A stretch of 42,772 nt of DNA from Pedosphaera sp. (GCA_017853715.1 JAFMIZ010000012.1:1-42772), one strand, 5' to 3'. Counted from the stretch's first letter, positions 8,567 through 17,165 are shown. The notes: a model not told the origin generated them from the letters alone. Numbers and translations are program-made.

Positions 8567-9550
8567 ATGACCGCCAAGGCAACACGCGATACGCAACACG
8601 TCCTGATCACCGGCGGGGCTGGCTTCATTGGCTCGCACCTGACCGACCGCCTGCTGTCGGAGTGTGCGCGCGTGACTGTGGTGGATGATCTTTCCACCGG
8701 AAACCCTCGCAATCTCACCGACGCCGAACGAAAACCAGGATTCAATTTCATCCACGGGAGGATTTCGGATTGCGCCAAACTGGAATCCATCGTCGCGGAA
8801 ATAGACCAAGTCATCCATCTCGCTGCGGCTGTGGGTGTGGACCTGGTGGTGCGCGAACCGGTGCGAACACTCGAAACCAATCTCCACGAGACCGAGGTGT
8901 TGCTGAAAGCGGCGGCGGCGAAGCGCAAACCCGTGCTGCTCGCCTCGACTTCCGAGGTTTACGGCAAAAGCAGCAAGGAAGTGTTTGCGGAGGGGGACGA
9001 CTTGCTGATTGGACCGCCCACGCACTACCGCTGGAGCTACGCTTGCTCGAAGCTGATGGATGAATTCCTCGCCCTGGCCTACGCCAAGGAGCGCGCCCTG
9101 CCCGTGGTGATCACGCGTCTCTTCAACACCGTGGGCCCGCGCCAATCAGGGCGTTACGGCATGGTGCTGCCGAGGTTTGTGCAAGCGGCGTTGAATAACC
9201 AGCCGCTCCGGATCTTCGGCGACGGCCAGCAATCACGGTGCTTTTGCAGCGTGCATGATTGCGTGGAAGCGCTGCTCCGCCTCGCGCGCACACCCGCCGC
9301 CAGCGGGCAAATCTTCAACATCGGGAACACCTCGGAAATCACCATTGCCGACTTGGCCCACTTGGTGATCTCCACGCTGAACTCGAAGTCAGCATTGGAG
9401 TTTGTGCCCTACAGTGAAGCCTACGAACCCGGATTTGAAGACATGCGCCGCCGCAAACCTTGCGTGGAGAAGCTTTTTCAGACCACCCGCTTTCGCCCGC
9501 AAACCAACCTGCCCGAAATCATCCGGCAGATTGCCAGCTGTCAGGCCTAA
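8567..9550 (+). CDS. NAD-dependent nucleotide-sugar epimerase/dehydratase
   Basis: Extended short-chain dehydrogenase of 327 residues. The Rossmann motif is ITGGAGFIGSHL, followed by VVDDLSTGN. The catalytic residues are seen as S-S/T at ASTSEVYG and the Tyr-Lys pair in YACSKLMDE. RLFNTVGPRQSGRYGMVLPRFV and a C-terminal sugar-nucleotide part (IFGDGQQSRCFCSVHDCVEAL) fit UDP-sugar enzymes related to GalE or UDP-glucuronate decarboxylase; the exact substrate cannot be told. Codons 6-12 (ATRDTQH) lie in a 20-base repeat found again near 14325, so the N-terminal extension before VLITGG is probably a recent addition. Its TAA overlaps the TAG of the convergent adenosyltransferase gene. Confidence 0.88.
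   Translation: MTAKATRDTQHVLITGGAGFIGSHLTDRLLSECARVTVVDDLSTGNPRNLTDAERKPGFNFIHGRISDCAKLESIVAEIDQVIHLAAAVGVDLVVREPVRTLETNLHETEVLLKAAAAKRKPVLLASTSEVYGKSSKEVFAEGDDLLIGPPTHYRWSYACSKLMDEFLALAYAKERALPVVITRLFNTVGPRQSGRYGMVLPRFVQAALNNQPLRIFGDGQQSRCFCSVHDCVEALLRLARTPAASGQIFNIGNTSEITIADLAHLVISTLNSKSALEFVPYSEAYEPGFEDMRRRKPCVEKLFQTTRFRPQTNLPEIIRQIASCQA
8581..8600 (+). repeat. Short dispersed repeat, copy 1 (inside epimerase 5' end)
   Basis: Twenty bases rich in ACACG units, matching 14325-14344 at 19 of 20 positions (T/C difference at the tenth base). This copy is translated as part of the epimerase N-terminus. The other copy is just before the start of the membrane protein gene at 14350. Confidence 0.7.
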
Positions 9551-10083
9551 GGCGTTGAGCGCGTCTCGTCCCAGCGGGCCATCAGCCAGAGCAGGTCGGC
9601 GAGGCGGTTGAGGTAGATGATGATTTCGGCGTTGTGGAGCTGTTCGCTCTCCTGCAAGGCCACCACCCGGCGCTCCGCCCGTCGGCAAATCGTGCGCGCC
9701 AAGTCCAGAGCGGCAGCACTGTGCGTGTTGCCGGGCGTGGCCCACCCTTTGAAGGTAATGCTTTGCGCCTCGATCTCCTTCACCACGGCGTCCAGCTTAT
9801 GGGTCATGGCCGAAGTCACCAGCGTGTAGCCGTCTTTCACATACCGGGGCAAATCCTCCACAGCGGTGGCGAGTTCGCCCATCAAGGAGACGAGGTCGTG
9901 CTGGACCTCGAGGATGTGTTTGCTCAAAAACTCCTGCGTCGCCGTGGCCCGCGCCAGGCCAAGGGCAGCGTTCAGTTCATCCACGGTTCCGTAGGCTTCC
10001 ACGCGGGCGTCGCATTTCGACACCCGCCGTCCATACATGACAGCGGTGGTTCCCTTGTCGCCGGTGCGGGTCACAATACTCAT
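9547..10083 (-). CDS. Corrinoid adenosyltransferase, PduO type
   Basis: Transfers the adenosyl group of ATP to cob(I)alamin or its precursor to make coenzyme B12. From ATG 10083 the protein has 178 residues and begins MSIVTRTGDKGTTAVMYGRR, the ATP-binding N-terminus of PduO-type enzymes. It continues with a helical bundle including YGTVDELNAALGLAR and the C-terminal ATP-contact segment RTICRRAERRVVAL, and ends with LNRLADLLWLMAR. The open frame extends to 10212, but the added 43 residues have no family match and would run into the promoter region of the divergent gene. No cobalamin riboswitch is visible upstream. No B12-dependent enzyme is adjacent. Confidence 0.93.
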   Translation of the reverse strand: MSIVTRTGDKGTTAVMYGRRVSKCDARVEAYGTVDELNAALGLARATATQEFLSKHILEVQHDLVSLMGELATAVEDLPRYVKDGYTLVTSAMTHKLDAVVKEIEAQSITFKGWATPGNTHSAAALDLARTICRRAERRVVALQESEQLHNAEIIIYLNRLADLLWLMARWDETRSTP

Positions 10084-10205
10084 GGCCGCGACAATGCCAC
10101 GACCTGCGCCGGGTGCAAATGGAGAAATGCTAGCAATCGGAACTCGGCAGATTTTCGCTTGGCCGGTCGCGCCTGCTGCCGTAGGGTCCGCCCACATTTG
10201 TTGCC

Positions 10206-10430
10206 ATGTCACGACTCATCTTCAAAACCGCGTTCATGATCGCCCTGTTGCTCCTGCTCGTGTTGATGGGCATGAACAACCGCCAAACCGTGGAACTGAG
10301 CCTGCCGCCGCTGCTCTCCAAGACTGAAAAACAACCCGCCGCCATCATGTATTTCGGCTTCTTCGCGGTCGGATTGCTGGCTGGCGTCGTCCTGACCGCC
10401 GGCAAGAGTTCCAAGAGCAAGTCGGAGTAA
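10206..10430 (+). CDS. LapA-like (DUF1049) two-helix membrane protein
   Basis: A 74-residue protein with two membrane helices: residues 7-24 (TAFMIALLLLLVLMGMNN) and about 45-65 (AAIMYFGFFAVGLLAGVVLT), ending in a Lys/Ser-rich cytoplasmic tail. The order of helix, NNRQTVELSLPPLL strand-like segment, helix and basic tail is that of the lipopolysaccharide assembly protein A domain. In Enterobacteria LapA works with LapB to control LpxC turnover; no lapB is seen here. The match is by pattern only. It is divergent from the adenosyltransferase gene. Confidence 0.7.
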   Translation: MSRLIFKTAFMIALLLLLVLMGMNNRQTVELSLPPLLSKTEKQPAAIMYFGFFAVGLLAGVVLTAGKSSKSKSE

Positions 10431-10532
10431 GTGCCGGGAGCGCGTTAAATTTGCGCGGACGCCTCGTTTCCTATTGCGCCACAGCGGCGAAAACTTCTAA
10501 GTTTTCGGGTCAGTATTTTGGAGCACGACCCT

Positions 10533-11822
10533 ATGGACAAAACCGCGGAAATCATCATAGACGGAAAGTCCTACCGCTACCCAGTGGTAGTGGGCACGGA
10601 ACAGGAATCCGGCATCGACATCTCGCAGCTGCGCGCGCAGTCCGGCCACATCACTCTGGATGACGGCTACGGCAACACCGGTGCCTGCCGCAGCAACATC
10701 ACCTTCATTGACGGCGAAAAAGGCGTTCTCCGCTATCGCGGCATCCCGATCGAGGAAGTCGCCGAGAAAAGCACCTTCGTCGAGACCGCTTACCTGATCA
10801 TCTGGGGAAAACTGCCCAACCAAGCTGAATTGCGCCGTTTCTCCGATCTGCTGACGGAGAACTCCATGCTGCACGAGGACATGAAGCAGCAATTCGAGGC
10901 GTTCCCGGCCAACGCGCATCCGATGGCCATCCTCTCCTCAATGATCAACGCGTCAAGCTGCTTCTATCCCGAGCTTTTGACTTCAGAGATGAAGCCAACC
11001 TTCGACCTGCAATCTGCCCGCCTGATTTCACAGGTCCGCACCATCGCGGCCTTTGCCTATCGCACCTCACGCGGTTTGCCGATCATCTACGCCAAGCCAG
11101 ACTACAAATACACGGCGAACTTCCTGCACATGATGTTCTCGCATCCGCTGAAGGATTATGAACTCGATCCCGCCGCAGTGAAGGCGCTCGACCTGATTTT
11201 CCTGCTGCACGCGGACCACGAGCAGAACTGCTCGACTTCCACCGTCCGCATGGTGGCTTCCAGCCGTGCCAACATGTTTGCGAGCTGCGCCGCGGGCGTG
11301 TGCGCCTTGTGGGGACCGCTCCATGGCGGCGCCAACCAAGCCGTATTGGAAATGCTGGATACCATTCACAAGTCCGGCGACGACGGCTCGAAGTTCATCG
11401 AAGCGGCGAAGGACAAGAACAGCGGCAAGCGTCTCATGGGCTTCGGCCACCGCGTTTACAAGAATTACGACCCACGCGCCAAGATCATCAAGAAAGCCTG
11501 CGACGACGTACTGGAAAAGCTCAAGATCAGCGACCCCCTGCTGGACATCGCCAAGAAGCTGGAAGAAACGGCATTGAAGGAATCCTACTTCATCGAGCGC
11601 AAGCTTTACCCGAACGTGGACTTCTACAGCGGTATCATCATGCGCGCCTTGAACATCCCCGTGGAAATGTTCACCGTCCTATTTGCCATCGGCCGCATGC
11701 CCGGCTGGATCGCCAACTTCAAGGAAGTGATGGAAGATCCGAGCGCCCGCATCAACCGTCCCCGTCAGATCTACACCGGTCCGGCATTGAAGCATTACGT
11801 CCCGATGAAAGATCGGAAGTAA
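10533..11822 (+). CDS. gltA: Citrate synthase
   Basis: Condenses acetyl-CoA and oxaloacetate into citrate, the first TCA step. The 429-residue length and the N-terminal beta domain (AEIIIDGKSYRYPVVVGTE) indicate the type II, NADH-regulated hexameric form. Catalytic residues appear in HADHEQNCSTSTVR, GPLHGGANQAVLEML and MGFGHRVYKNYDPR. ATG 10533 has a GGAG 9 bases upstream; a TTG at 10518 would add 5 residues. It lies upstream of sucC-sucD on the same strand, a compact TCA cluster, with a hairpin between gltA and sucC. Confidence 0.96.
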   Translation: MDKTAEIIIDGKSYRYPVVVGTEQESGIDISQLRAQSGHITLDDGYGNTGACRSNITFIDGEKGVLRYRGIPIEEVAEKSTFVETAYLIIWGKLPNQAELRRFSDLLTENSMLHEDMKQQFEAFPANAHPMAILSSMINASSCFYPELLTSEMKPTFDLQSARLISQVRTIAAFAYRTSRGLPIIYAKPDYKYTANFLHMMFSHPLKDYELDPAAVKALDLIFLLHADHEQNCSTSTVRMVASSRANMFASCAAGVCALWGPLHGGANQAVLEMLDTIHKSGDDGSKFIEAAKDKNSGKRLMGFGHRVYKNYDPRAKIIKKACDDVLEKLKISDPLLDIAKKLEETALKESYFIERKLYPNVDFYSGIIMRALNIPVEMFTVLFAIGRMPGWIANFKEVMEDPSARINRPRQIYTGPALKHYVPMKDRK

Positions 11823-11841
11823 GCCCAAGTATTTTCAACCC

Positions 11842-11872
11842 GCCAGCTTGAGGCACAGGCCCAAGCTGGCGA
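11842..11872 (+). terminator. Hairpin between gltA and sucC
   Basis: A perfect 10-bp stem pairs 11842-11851 with 11863-11872 around an 11-base loop, 20 bases after the gltA stop. It is followed by AAACTTTCC rather than a proper U tract. It could be a weak terminator or an RNA-stabilising/processing hairpin that sets different gltA and sucCD levels. Confidence 0.5.
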
Positions 11873-11893
11873 AACTTTCCTACCCAACAAACA

Positions 11894-13096
11894 ATGAACA
11901 TTCACGAATACCAAGCCAAGCAGCTCCTCGCCCAATGCGGCGTTGCCGTCCCTGCAGGCGCTCCCTGCAAGACGGTGGACGAAGCCAAAAGTGCTGCTGA
12001 GAAACTCTTTGCTGCGGGACATAAGCTCGCCGTGATCAAGTCACAGATCCACGCGGGCGGACGCGGCAAGGGCACGTTCAAACACGGCTTCCAAGGCGGC
12101 GTGAAGCTCGCCAAGTCAGTTGATGACGCGGTGAACTATGCGGACAACATGCTGGGCAAAACGCTTGTCACCAAGCAAACCGGCCCGGACGGCCGCGTAG
12201 TCAGCACCATCATCGTCGCCGCTGCCGAGGACATCAAAAAGGAATTCTACCTCGCCGTGCTGCTCGACCGCACGGCAAGCAAGCCGCTCATCATGGCGAG
12301 CACCGAAGGCGGCATGGACATCGAAGAGGTCGCCGAGAAACATCCCGAGAAGATCATCAAGGAACACGTGGACCCGCTGATGGGTTTCCAGGCCTGGCAG
12401 GGGCGCAAAATTGCCGCAGCGCTCGGTCTCAAGGGTGACCTCGCCGGTCAATGCGCCAAGCTGCTCGCGGGCGTTTACAAAACCTGGTGGGAATGCGACG
12501 CCTCGATGGTTGAGATCAACCCGCTCTGCATCTGCGTCGGCCCTGATGGCAAAGAGAAGATGATTGCCGTGGACGCCAAGATCGGCCTGGACGACAACGC
12601 GCTCTATCGTCACAAGGACATCCAGGAAATGCGCGACCTTGCCGAGGAATCGCCGCTCGAAATCGAGGCGAGCAAGTTCAACCTGAATTACATCAAGCTC
12701 GACGGTTCCATCGCCTGCCTCGTCAACGGCGCGGGGCTTGCGATGGCCACGATGGACATCGTGCAACATTATGGAGCCAGCCCGGCCAACTTCCTCGACG
12801 TCGGTGGAGGTGCAAGTAAAGATCAAGTTACCGCAGCGTTCAAGATCATCCTGAGCGACCCAGGCGTGAAGGCAATCTTCGTGAACATCTTCGGCGGCAT
12901 CATGGATTGCAACGTCATCGCCACCGGCATCGTGGCCGCAGTGAAAGAAACCGGCCTCACGCTGCCGCTCGTCGTACGCCTCGAAGGCAACAATGTTGAG
13001 GCCGGCAAGAAAACGCTCGTGGAGTCCGGCCTGACTATCATCAGCGGCGACTCCATGGCCGATGCAGCGCAGAAGGTGGTCAAAGCGGTACAATAA
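11894..13096 (+). CDS. sucC: Succinyl-CoA synthetase, beta subunit
   Basis: Beta subunit of the succinyl-CoA ligase that interconverts succinyl-CoA and succinate with nucleotide phosphorylation. The 400-residue protein opens with MNIHEYQAKQLLAQCGVAVP, the standard family start, then the ATP-grasp domain (KSQIHAGGRGKG, MVEINPL) and the C-terminal CoA-ligase domain (DVGGGASKDQV, NIFGGIMDCNVIA). No Shine-Dalgarno sequence is evident before the ATG. The partner sucD follows after a 266-base gap, unusually wide for this pair, which contains a possible small gene. Confidence 0.96.
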   Translation: MNIHEYQAKQLLAQCGVAVPAGAPCKTVDEAKSAAEKLFAAGHKLAVIKSQIHAGGRGKGTFKHGFQGGVKLAKSVDDAVNYADNMLGKTLVTKQTGPDGRVVSTIIVAAAEDIKKEFYLAVLLDRTASKPLIMASTEGGMDIEEVAEKHPEKIIKEHVDPLMGFQAWQGRKIAAALGLKGDLAGQCAKLLAGVYKTWWECDASMVEINPLCICVGPDGKEKMIAVDAKIGLDDNALYRHKDIQEMRDLAEESPLEIEASKFNLNYIKLDGSIACLVNGAGLAMATMDIVQHYGASPANFLDVGGGASKDQVTAAFKIILSDPGVKAIFVNIFGGIMDCNVIATGIVAAVKETGLTLPLVVRLEGNNVEAGKKTLVESGLTIISGDSMADAAQKVVKAVQ

Positions 13097-13100
13097 TCGG

Positions 13101-13313
13101 GTGAAGCAGGCTGTTTCAGAGGAGCCCGATCGGCTCCCTCGACGCGATGGCGACCTAAAGGTTGACCAGTTGAAGCAGCTTGTTGAAATTCAATCCCAGA
13201 TCGTGAAGCTGGCAGAACAAAACAATCGGGCCAAGCGAAGCCGTACCGCCCTGCGCACCCGGCTGACGGGCGGCCCGCGGCGTCTGCTCAAATTGCTTGC
13301 GCAGCTCTGGTAG
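13101..13313 (+). CDS. Possible small coiled-coil protein between sucC and sucD
   Basis: An open frame from a GTG at 13101, 4 bases after the sucC stop, gives 70 residues. The middle, VDQLKQLVEIQSQIVKLAEQ, has hydrophobic residues at heptad-like spacing, followed by an Arg-rich tail. The same frame is open back into sucC. I do not recognise the sequence. It fills the unusually long sucC-sucD spacer, which favours a real gene, but a missing ribosome binding site and basic composition leave it uncertain. Confidence 0.4.
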   Translation: MKQAVSEEPDRLPRRDGDLKVDQLKQLVEIQSQIVKLAEQNNRAKRSRTALRTRLTGGPRRLLKLLAQLW

Positions 13314-13362
13314 CACGGGCGCAAAGTTACGCGAATCGTAAATCAACCATCATAAATTTCCC

Positions 13363-14262
13363 ATGGCCATCCTAGTCCAACCCAACACCAAAGTTCTCGT
13401 GCAAGGCATCACCGGCGAATTCGGTGCGCGCCACGCCAAGCTCTCCATCGAATACGGCTCCGCTATTGTTGCAGGCGTCACGCCCGGCAAAGGCGGACAG
13501 GTCTTTGAACACGCTGGCGTGAAGGTGCCGATCTTCGACACGGTTGCCGACGCCGTAAAGCAAACTGGCGCCGCGGCCAGTGCAGTATTCGTACCGCCAC
13601 CGTTCGCTGCGGACGCCATAATCGAGGGCGCCGATGCGGGCCTCGACCTCGTCGTTGCGATCACCGAAGGCATTCCCGTACGCGACATGATCCGCGCCAA
13701 GCAAGCGATGGCTGGCAGCAAGACACGGCTCATCGGCCCGAATTGCCCGGGCATTGTCACGCCCGGCATGGGCAAAGATTCGCACGGCGGCTGCCGCATT
13801 GGCATCGCGCCCGGCTACATTCACAAGAAGGGCAACATCGGCGTCGTCTCACGCTCGGGCACGTTGACCTACGAAGCGGTGTGGCAGCTCACCTCGCGCG
13901 GTGTAGGGCAGTCCACTTGCGTCGGGATTGGCGGCGACCCCGTCAACGGGACCTCGCACCTTGATATCATCAAGCTGTTCATGGCCGATCCGGAAACGAC
14001 GGGCATCATCATGATTGGCGAAATCGGCGGCAGCGCCGAAGAGGAGGCCGCTGAATGGATCAAGCAGAACGGCACCAAGCCCGTCGCGGGGTTCATCGCT
14101 GGCGCCACGGCACCCCCGGGACGTCGCATGGGCCACGCGGGTGCCATCGTCAGTGGCGGCAAGGGCACGGCTGAGGCCAAGATCGAAGCGTTTAAAGCTG
14201 CGGGAATTGGCGTAGCCGCCACTCCCAGCGACATGGCCGATACGTTGTTGAAGATGATGTGA
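13363..14262 (+). CDS. sucD: Succinyl-CoA synthetase, alpha subunit
   Basis: Alpha subunit of succinyl-CoA ligase; carries the CoA-binding Rossmann domain and the phosphorylated His. Visible features are the N-terminal [29 protein letters not shown], the [11 protein letters not shown] segment, [19 protein letters not shown] and the active-site region around [19 protein letters not shown]. The 299-residue length is normal. ATG 13363 gives the expected N-terminus [11 protein letters not shown]. It is cotranscribed or closely linked with sucC. Confidence 0.96.
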   Translation: MAILVQPNTKVLVQGITGEFGARHAKLSIEYGSAIVAGVTPGKGGQVFEHAGVKVPIFDTVADAVKQTGAAASAVFVPPPFAADAIIEGADAGLDLVVAITEGIPVRDMIRAKQAMAGSKTRLIGPNCPGIVTPGMGKDSHGGCRIGIAPGYIHKKGNIGVVSRSGTLTYEAVWQLTSRGVGQSTCVGIGGDPVNGTSHLDIIKLFMADPETTGIIMIGEIGGSAEEEAAEWIKQNGTKPVAGFIAGATAPPGRRMGHAGAIVSGGKGTAEAKIEAFKAAGIGVAATPSDMADTLLKMM

Positions 14263-14283
14263 AGCCGGAACGTGTTCAGGGTT

Positions 14284-14306
14284 GCGTGAGCCCAAGCAAC
14301 TCACGC
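14284..14306 (+). terminator. Hairpin after sucD
   Basis: Seven-base-pair perfect stem (GCGTGAG/CTCACGC) with a 9-base loop, 21 bases after the sucD stop, followed by CGTTTG. The U tract is poor, so it is a weak candidate for the end of the TCA transcript. Confidence 0.4.
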
Positions 14307-14324
14307 CGTTTGCCCGCCCGACAG

Positions 14325-14344
14325 AACACGCGACACGCAACACG
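14325..14344 (+). repeat. Short dispersed repeat, copy 2
   Basis: Second copy of the ACACG-rich 20-mer seen at 8581-8600, with one base different. It lies in the spacer directly before the YggT-like gene at 14350, in the same orientation as the first copy. Confidence 0.7.
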
Positions 14345-14349
14345 CCCAC

Positions 14350-15240
14350 ATGTATCTAATCAACCTCATCCTGAATCTGGCTGGGATGCTGTTGTGGGCG
14401 AGCTGGCGGTATCTGCCGTTCGATCCAATCCAACGTGCGCGGCCAGCCACTTTGACGGGCACCTTGCGCCGGGCTGAGCCGCTGAAGTTCAGACGTTGGC
14501 ATTTCCTAGTCGCGCTGGCAGTATTGCTTTTGCTTCGCCCAGTCTTTTACTGGTGGGTGGGCGGCACCATGCAATGGACGCTGGACGTCAATGTCGGCGT
14601 CGTGAACATCGCCTTCCGTTGCGACGCGTTCGACCGAATGCTGGTGTTCTCGCTAGTCAGTTTTGCCGATGCCCTATTTCAATTCTACCTCGTGCTCATG
14701 CTCCTTTGGCTTTGTGGTCCGCGCAATCTGGACACCGACCCCTGCCAGCGCTTCGTGCGGATTCAATTGAGTCCGATGCATCGCTGGCCGCATGCCGTGG
14801 TTCTGCTACTTCCGTTTGTGGTGGCTGCCATGGATTGGATGGCTCTGCAACCGTTATTGGCCCGGATGGGGATCATTCCGGGTGCGCCTTCATGGGAGCG
14901 CATCGTTGAACAATCCCTGGTGCTCGGCTTGAGTGTTTATGCGGGCTGCAAGCACGCCATCGGCGTGTTGCTGGCACTGCGGTTTTTGAACACCTACGTC
15001 TATCTCGGCGCACACCCGATCTGGAACTTCGTTGATCAATCCGGCAAGACCTTGTTACGACCGCTTGCGCCATTGCACCTGCAATTCCGCAGAATGGATT
15101 TTGCCCCCATCATAGCCATCGCACTCACCTACCTCATTGCGACGTTTTTGGAGGAGGGATTACACATCCGGATTCCGGGAATGCAGGCATCGATTGATGT
15201 TCCCGGTTTGGGCGATCTTTTCTCGGTCCTCATGAAGTAA
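14350..15240 (+). CDS. YggT-related integral membrane protein
   Basis: A 296-residue polytopic protein with about six hydrophobic helices (about 1-17, 53-70, 102-122, 143-163, 190-212, 254-272). The segment LNTYVYLGAHPIWNFVDQSGKTLLRPLAPL followed by MDFAPIIAIALTYLIATFL resembles the YggT motif, in which a Pro/Asn-rich loop precedes a D-(F/L)-(S/A)-P-(I/L) helix. Small YggT proteins have about 95-190 residues, so this is a long version. No function can be assigned beyond the membrane location. It stands alone between the TCA genes and a convergent kinase gene. Confidence 0.7.
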   Translation: MYLINLILNLAGMLLWASWRYLPFDPIQRARPATLTGTLRRAEPLKFRRWHFLVALAVLLLLRPVFYWWVGGTMQWTLDVNVGVVNIAFRCDAFDRMLVFSLVSFADALFQFYLVLMLLWLCGPRNLDTDPCQRFVRIQLSPMHRWPHAVVLLLPFVVAAMDWMALQPLLARMGIIPGAPSWERIVEQSLVLGLSVYAGCKHAIGVLLALRFLNTYVYLGAHPIWNFVDQSGKTLLRPLAPLHLQFRRMDFAPIIAIALTYLIATFLEEGLHIRIPGMQASIDVPGLGDLFSVLMK

Positions 15241-15286
15241 CCTGAGGGGTTGCGTTGAAACCCCACCAGATGGACGGAGCAGCTAC

Positions 15287-16381
15287 TCAACCTGCGGGCA
15301 AGAGCTTGACGGTCACCGTCGTGCCATTTTCTGCATCACTGGTGATACCTAATGACCCACCATGCAACTCAGCGATGCGCTTGGCTATGACCAAACCCAA
15401 GCCGGCCCCCTGTTGCTCTTGGGCGCGGCGGTCAAACTGCATGTAGGCTCCAATGCGGGCGATCTGGTCACCGGTGAGCCCGCGCCCGCGATCATTGATG
15501 GTGAGGGTGACACCCGTGCTGGAACCGCTCAAAGCAATGGAGACCGGCGAACCTGCCTTGGAAAACTTGAAGGCATTTTGGGTCAACTCTTCTACCAACT
15601 TGCCTAAATACTCCTGGGCCATGGTTGCAGCTGTACTTTTCAGGGCGAGCTTCAAATCGGCCGCACGCCCGGCCTGCTGCGCAATTGCGGTAGCCTTCTG
15701 CTCCACGACTGTAGCACAGCTAGCGACTTTTGCACTTTTCAGACCGGCGGCTTTGGAAGAGTCCCCGGCGGTAATTTCCAACTGCACGTAAACGAGGAAG
15801 TTTTCAATAAGATGCTCCAGCCGTTTGCCAGAGTCGTAGATCGCCTGCCCCATCTCCGCAACTTCCTCCGGGGGCAACGAGTCGGCGGCGGTTTGCAACA
15901 ATTCGCCAAAACCCAGAATGCCGTTCAGCGGGGTGCGCATTTCGTGCGGCAGCATCAGGCTGATGTTGTCGCGCAGGGCGGTCAGTTTCTTCTCCGCCTC
16001 TTCGCGGGTCGCGTTCGCCTTTTTCAAGCGCGCATCCACCGCGGCATAAAGTCCGTCGATAGTGAAGGGCTTGGGCAGGTAATCGTCAGCCCCCAGTTCC
16101 ATACCGTGACGCATACCAGCAGTATCCGCCATGCCCGTGATGAGAATGAATGGGATGGAGGCCGTAGCTGGCTCATCGCGCAACGTAGCCAGAGTGAGAT
16201 AGCCATCCACCCGTTCCATGCGGACGTCACACAGGATGAGGTCTGGCAATTCGCGACGGGCCACTTCGATTCCCGTCGAACCGTTGTCCGCTTCGACCAC
16301 GGCATAACCACGGTCCATAAGGGCTATTTTGACCAGGTCCCTCAGCCGCTCTTCATCATCAATGATGAGAATTTTTTTCAT
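15287..16381 (-). CDS. Response regulator-histidine kinase hybrid (REC-HisKA-HATPase)
   Basis: A 364-residue soluble protein with a receiver domain first (residues 1-118: D8-D9, phospho-acceptor D52 in ILCDVRM, T82, K104 in LPKPF). A short helix and a dimerisation domain follow with the phosphorylatable His at H146 (LPHEMRTPLNG). An HATPase domain completes it (N box ELTQNAFKFS, G1 INDRGRGL, G2 QGAGLGLVIAKR). It has no membrane segment or other sensor, so the input is probably a phosphate relay from another kinase through the receiver. No partner response regulator is adjacent. The gene is convergent with the YggT-like gene. Confidence 0.93.
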   Translation of the reverse strand: MKKILIIDDEERLRDLVKIALMDRGYAVVEADNGSTGIEVARRELPDLILCDVRMERVDGYLTLATLRDEPATASIPFILITGMADTAGMRHGMELGADDYLPKPFTIDGLYAAVDARLKKANATREEAEKKLTALRDNISLMLPHEMRTPLNGILGFGELLQTAADSLPPEEVAEMGQAIYDSGKRLEHLIENFLVYVQLEITAGDSSKAAGLKSAKVASCATVVEQKATAIAQQAGRAADLKLALKSTAATMAQEYLGKLVEELTQNAFKFSKAGSPVSIALSGSSTGVTLTINDRGRGLTGDQIARIGAYMQFDRRAQEQQGAGLGLVIAKRIAELHGGSLGITSDAENGTTVTVKLLPAG

Positions 16382-16476
16382 TCGATTCCGGAGAATCCAT
16401 TTTTCGCGCCTGCCAAAATTCGCCGTGTGGCTCCAGCCTCCCCGGGAGCCTCAGGCAAGTCCAGCCTGCAATCGAA

Positions 16477-17118
16477 TCAGCTCGGCATGGCAGCCACGCG
16501 AGCGTTGGCAGCCATGCACTCGGCGAGGTCAGATGCTCCAACGTCAAGGTCCCTCAACAGACCGTCGCTCAAATCATATATCCAGCCGTGCACAGTCAAC
16601 TCCTGCCCACGGTCCCAAGCGCCGCGAACCACCGTGGTCTGCGCCACATTGAAGGCTTGCTCCACCACATTCAGTTCGCAAAGCCTGGCCAACTGCCGAT
16701 CCTGCGGATTCGCCTCCAACAACCGCGAGTGCTTCTGCATCACGTCCTGCACGTGGCGCAGCCAGTTGTCGATCAGCCCAAGCTTCCGGTTTTCGAGCGC
16801 AGCCGTCACGCCGCCGCAACCGTAGTGTCCTACGACCATGATGTGCTTCACCTGAAGAACTTCGACGGCGTATTGGATGCAAGAAAGGCAGTTGAGATCA
16901 CTGTGAATGACCAGATTCGCCACGTTTCGATGAACAAACACCCCTCCCGGCAACAGGCCAACGATTTCATTCGCGGGCACCCGACTGTCTGCACACCCGA
17001 TCCACAAATACTCGGGGGTTTGCTGTTTCGAGAGGTCCTGAAAAAAATGTGGCGTGCCCTGCCGAATGCGAGCTGCCCACGCGCGGTTCCGGTCGAAAAG
17101 ATGCTTGAGCGGGTTCAC
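16477..17118 (-). CDS. Beta-class carbonic anhydrase
   Basis: Zinc enzyme interconverting CO2 and bicarbonate. The zinc ligands and catalytic dyad are seen in CADSRVPANEI (Cys, Asp, Arg) and GHYGCGGV (His, Cys). The chain begins NPLKHLFDRNRAWAARI, like the Can/CynT group, when started at GTG 17118 (213 residues). An in-frame TTG at 17169 would add 17 residues and overlap the stop of the upstream glycosyltransferase, so it remains possible. It follows the glycosyltransferase gene on the same strand. Confidence 0.93.
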   Translation of the reverse strand: MNPLKHLFDRNRAWAARIRQGTPHFFQDLSKQQTPEYLWIGCADSRVPANEIVGLLPGGVFVHRNVANLVIHSDLNCLSCIQYAVEVLQVKHIMVVGHYGCGGVTAALENRKLGLIDNWLRHVQDVMQKHSRLLEANPQDRQLARLCELNVVEQAFNVAQTTVVRGAWDRGQELTVHGWIYDLSDGLLRDLDVGASDLAECMAANARVAAMPS

Positions 17119-17165
17119 AGTGCTGGCTATAGCACTTGCCTCGTGCGGTGGCAAGGAATTGAAAT

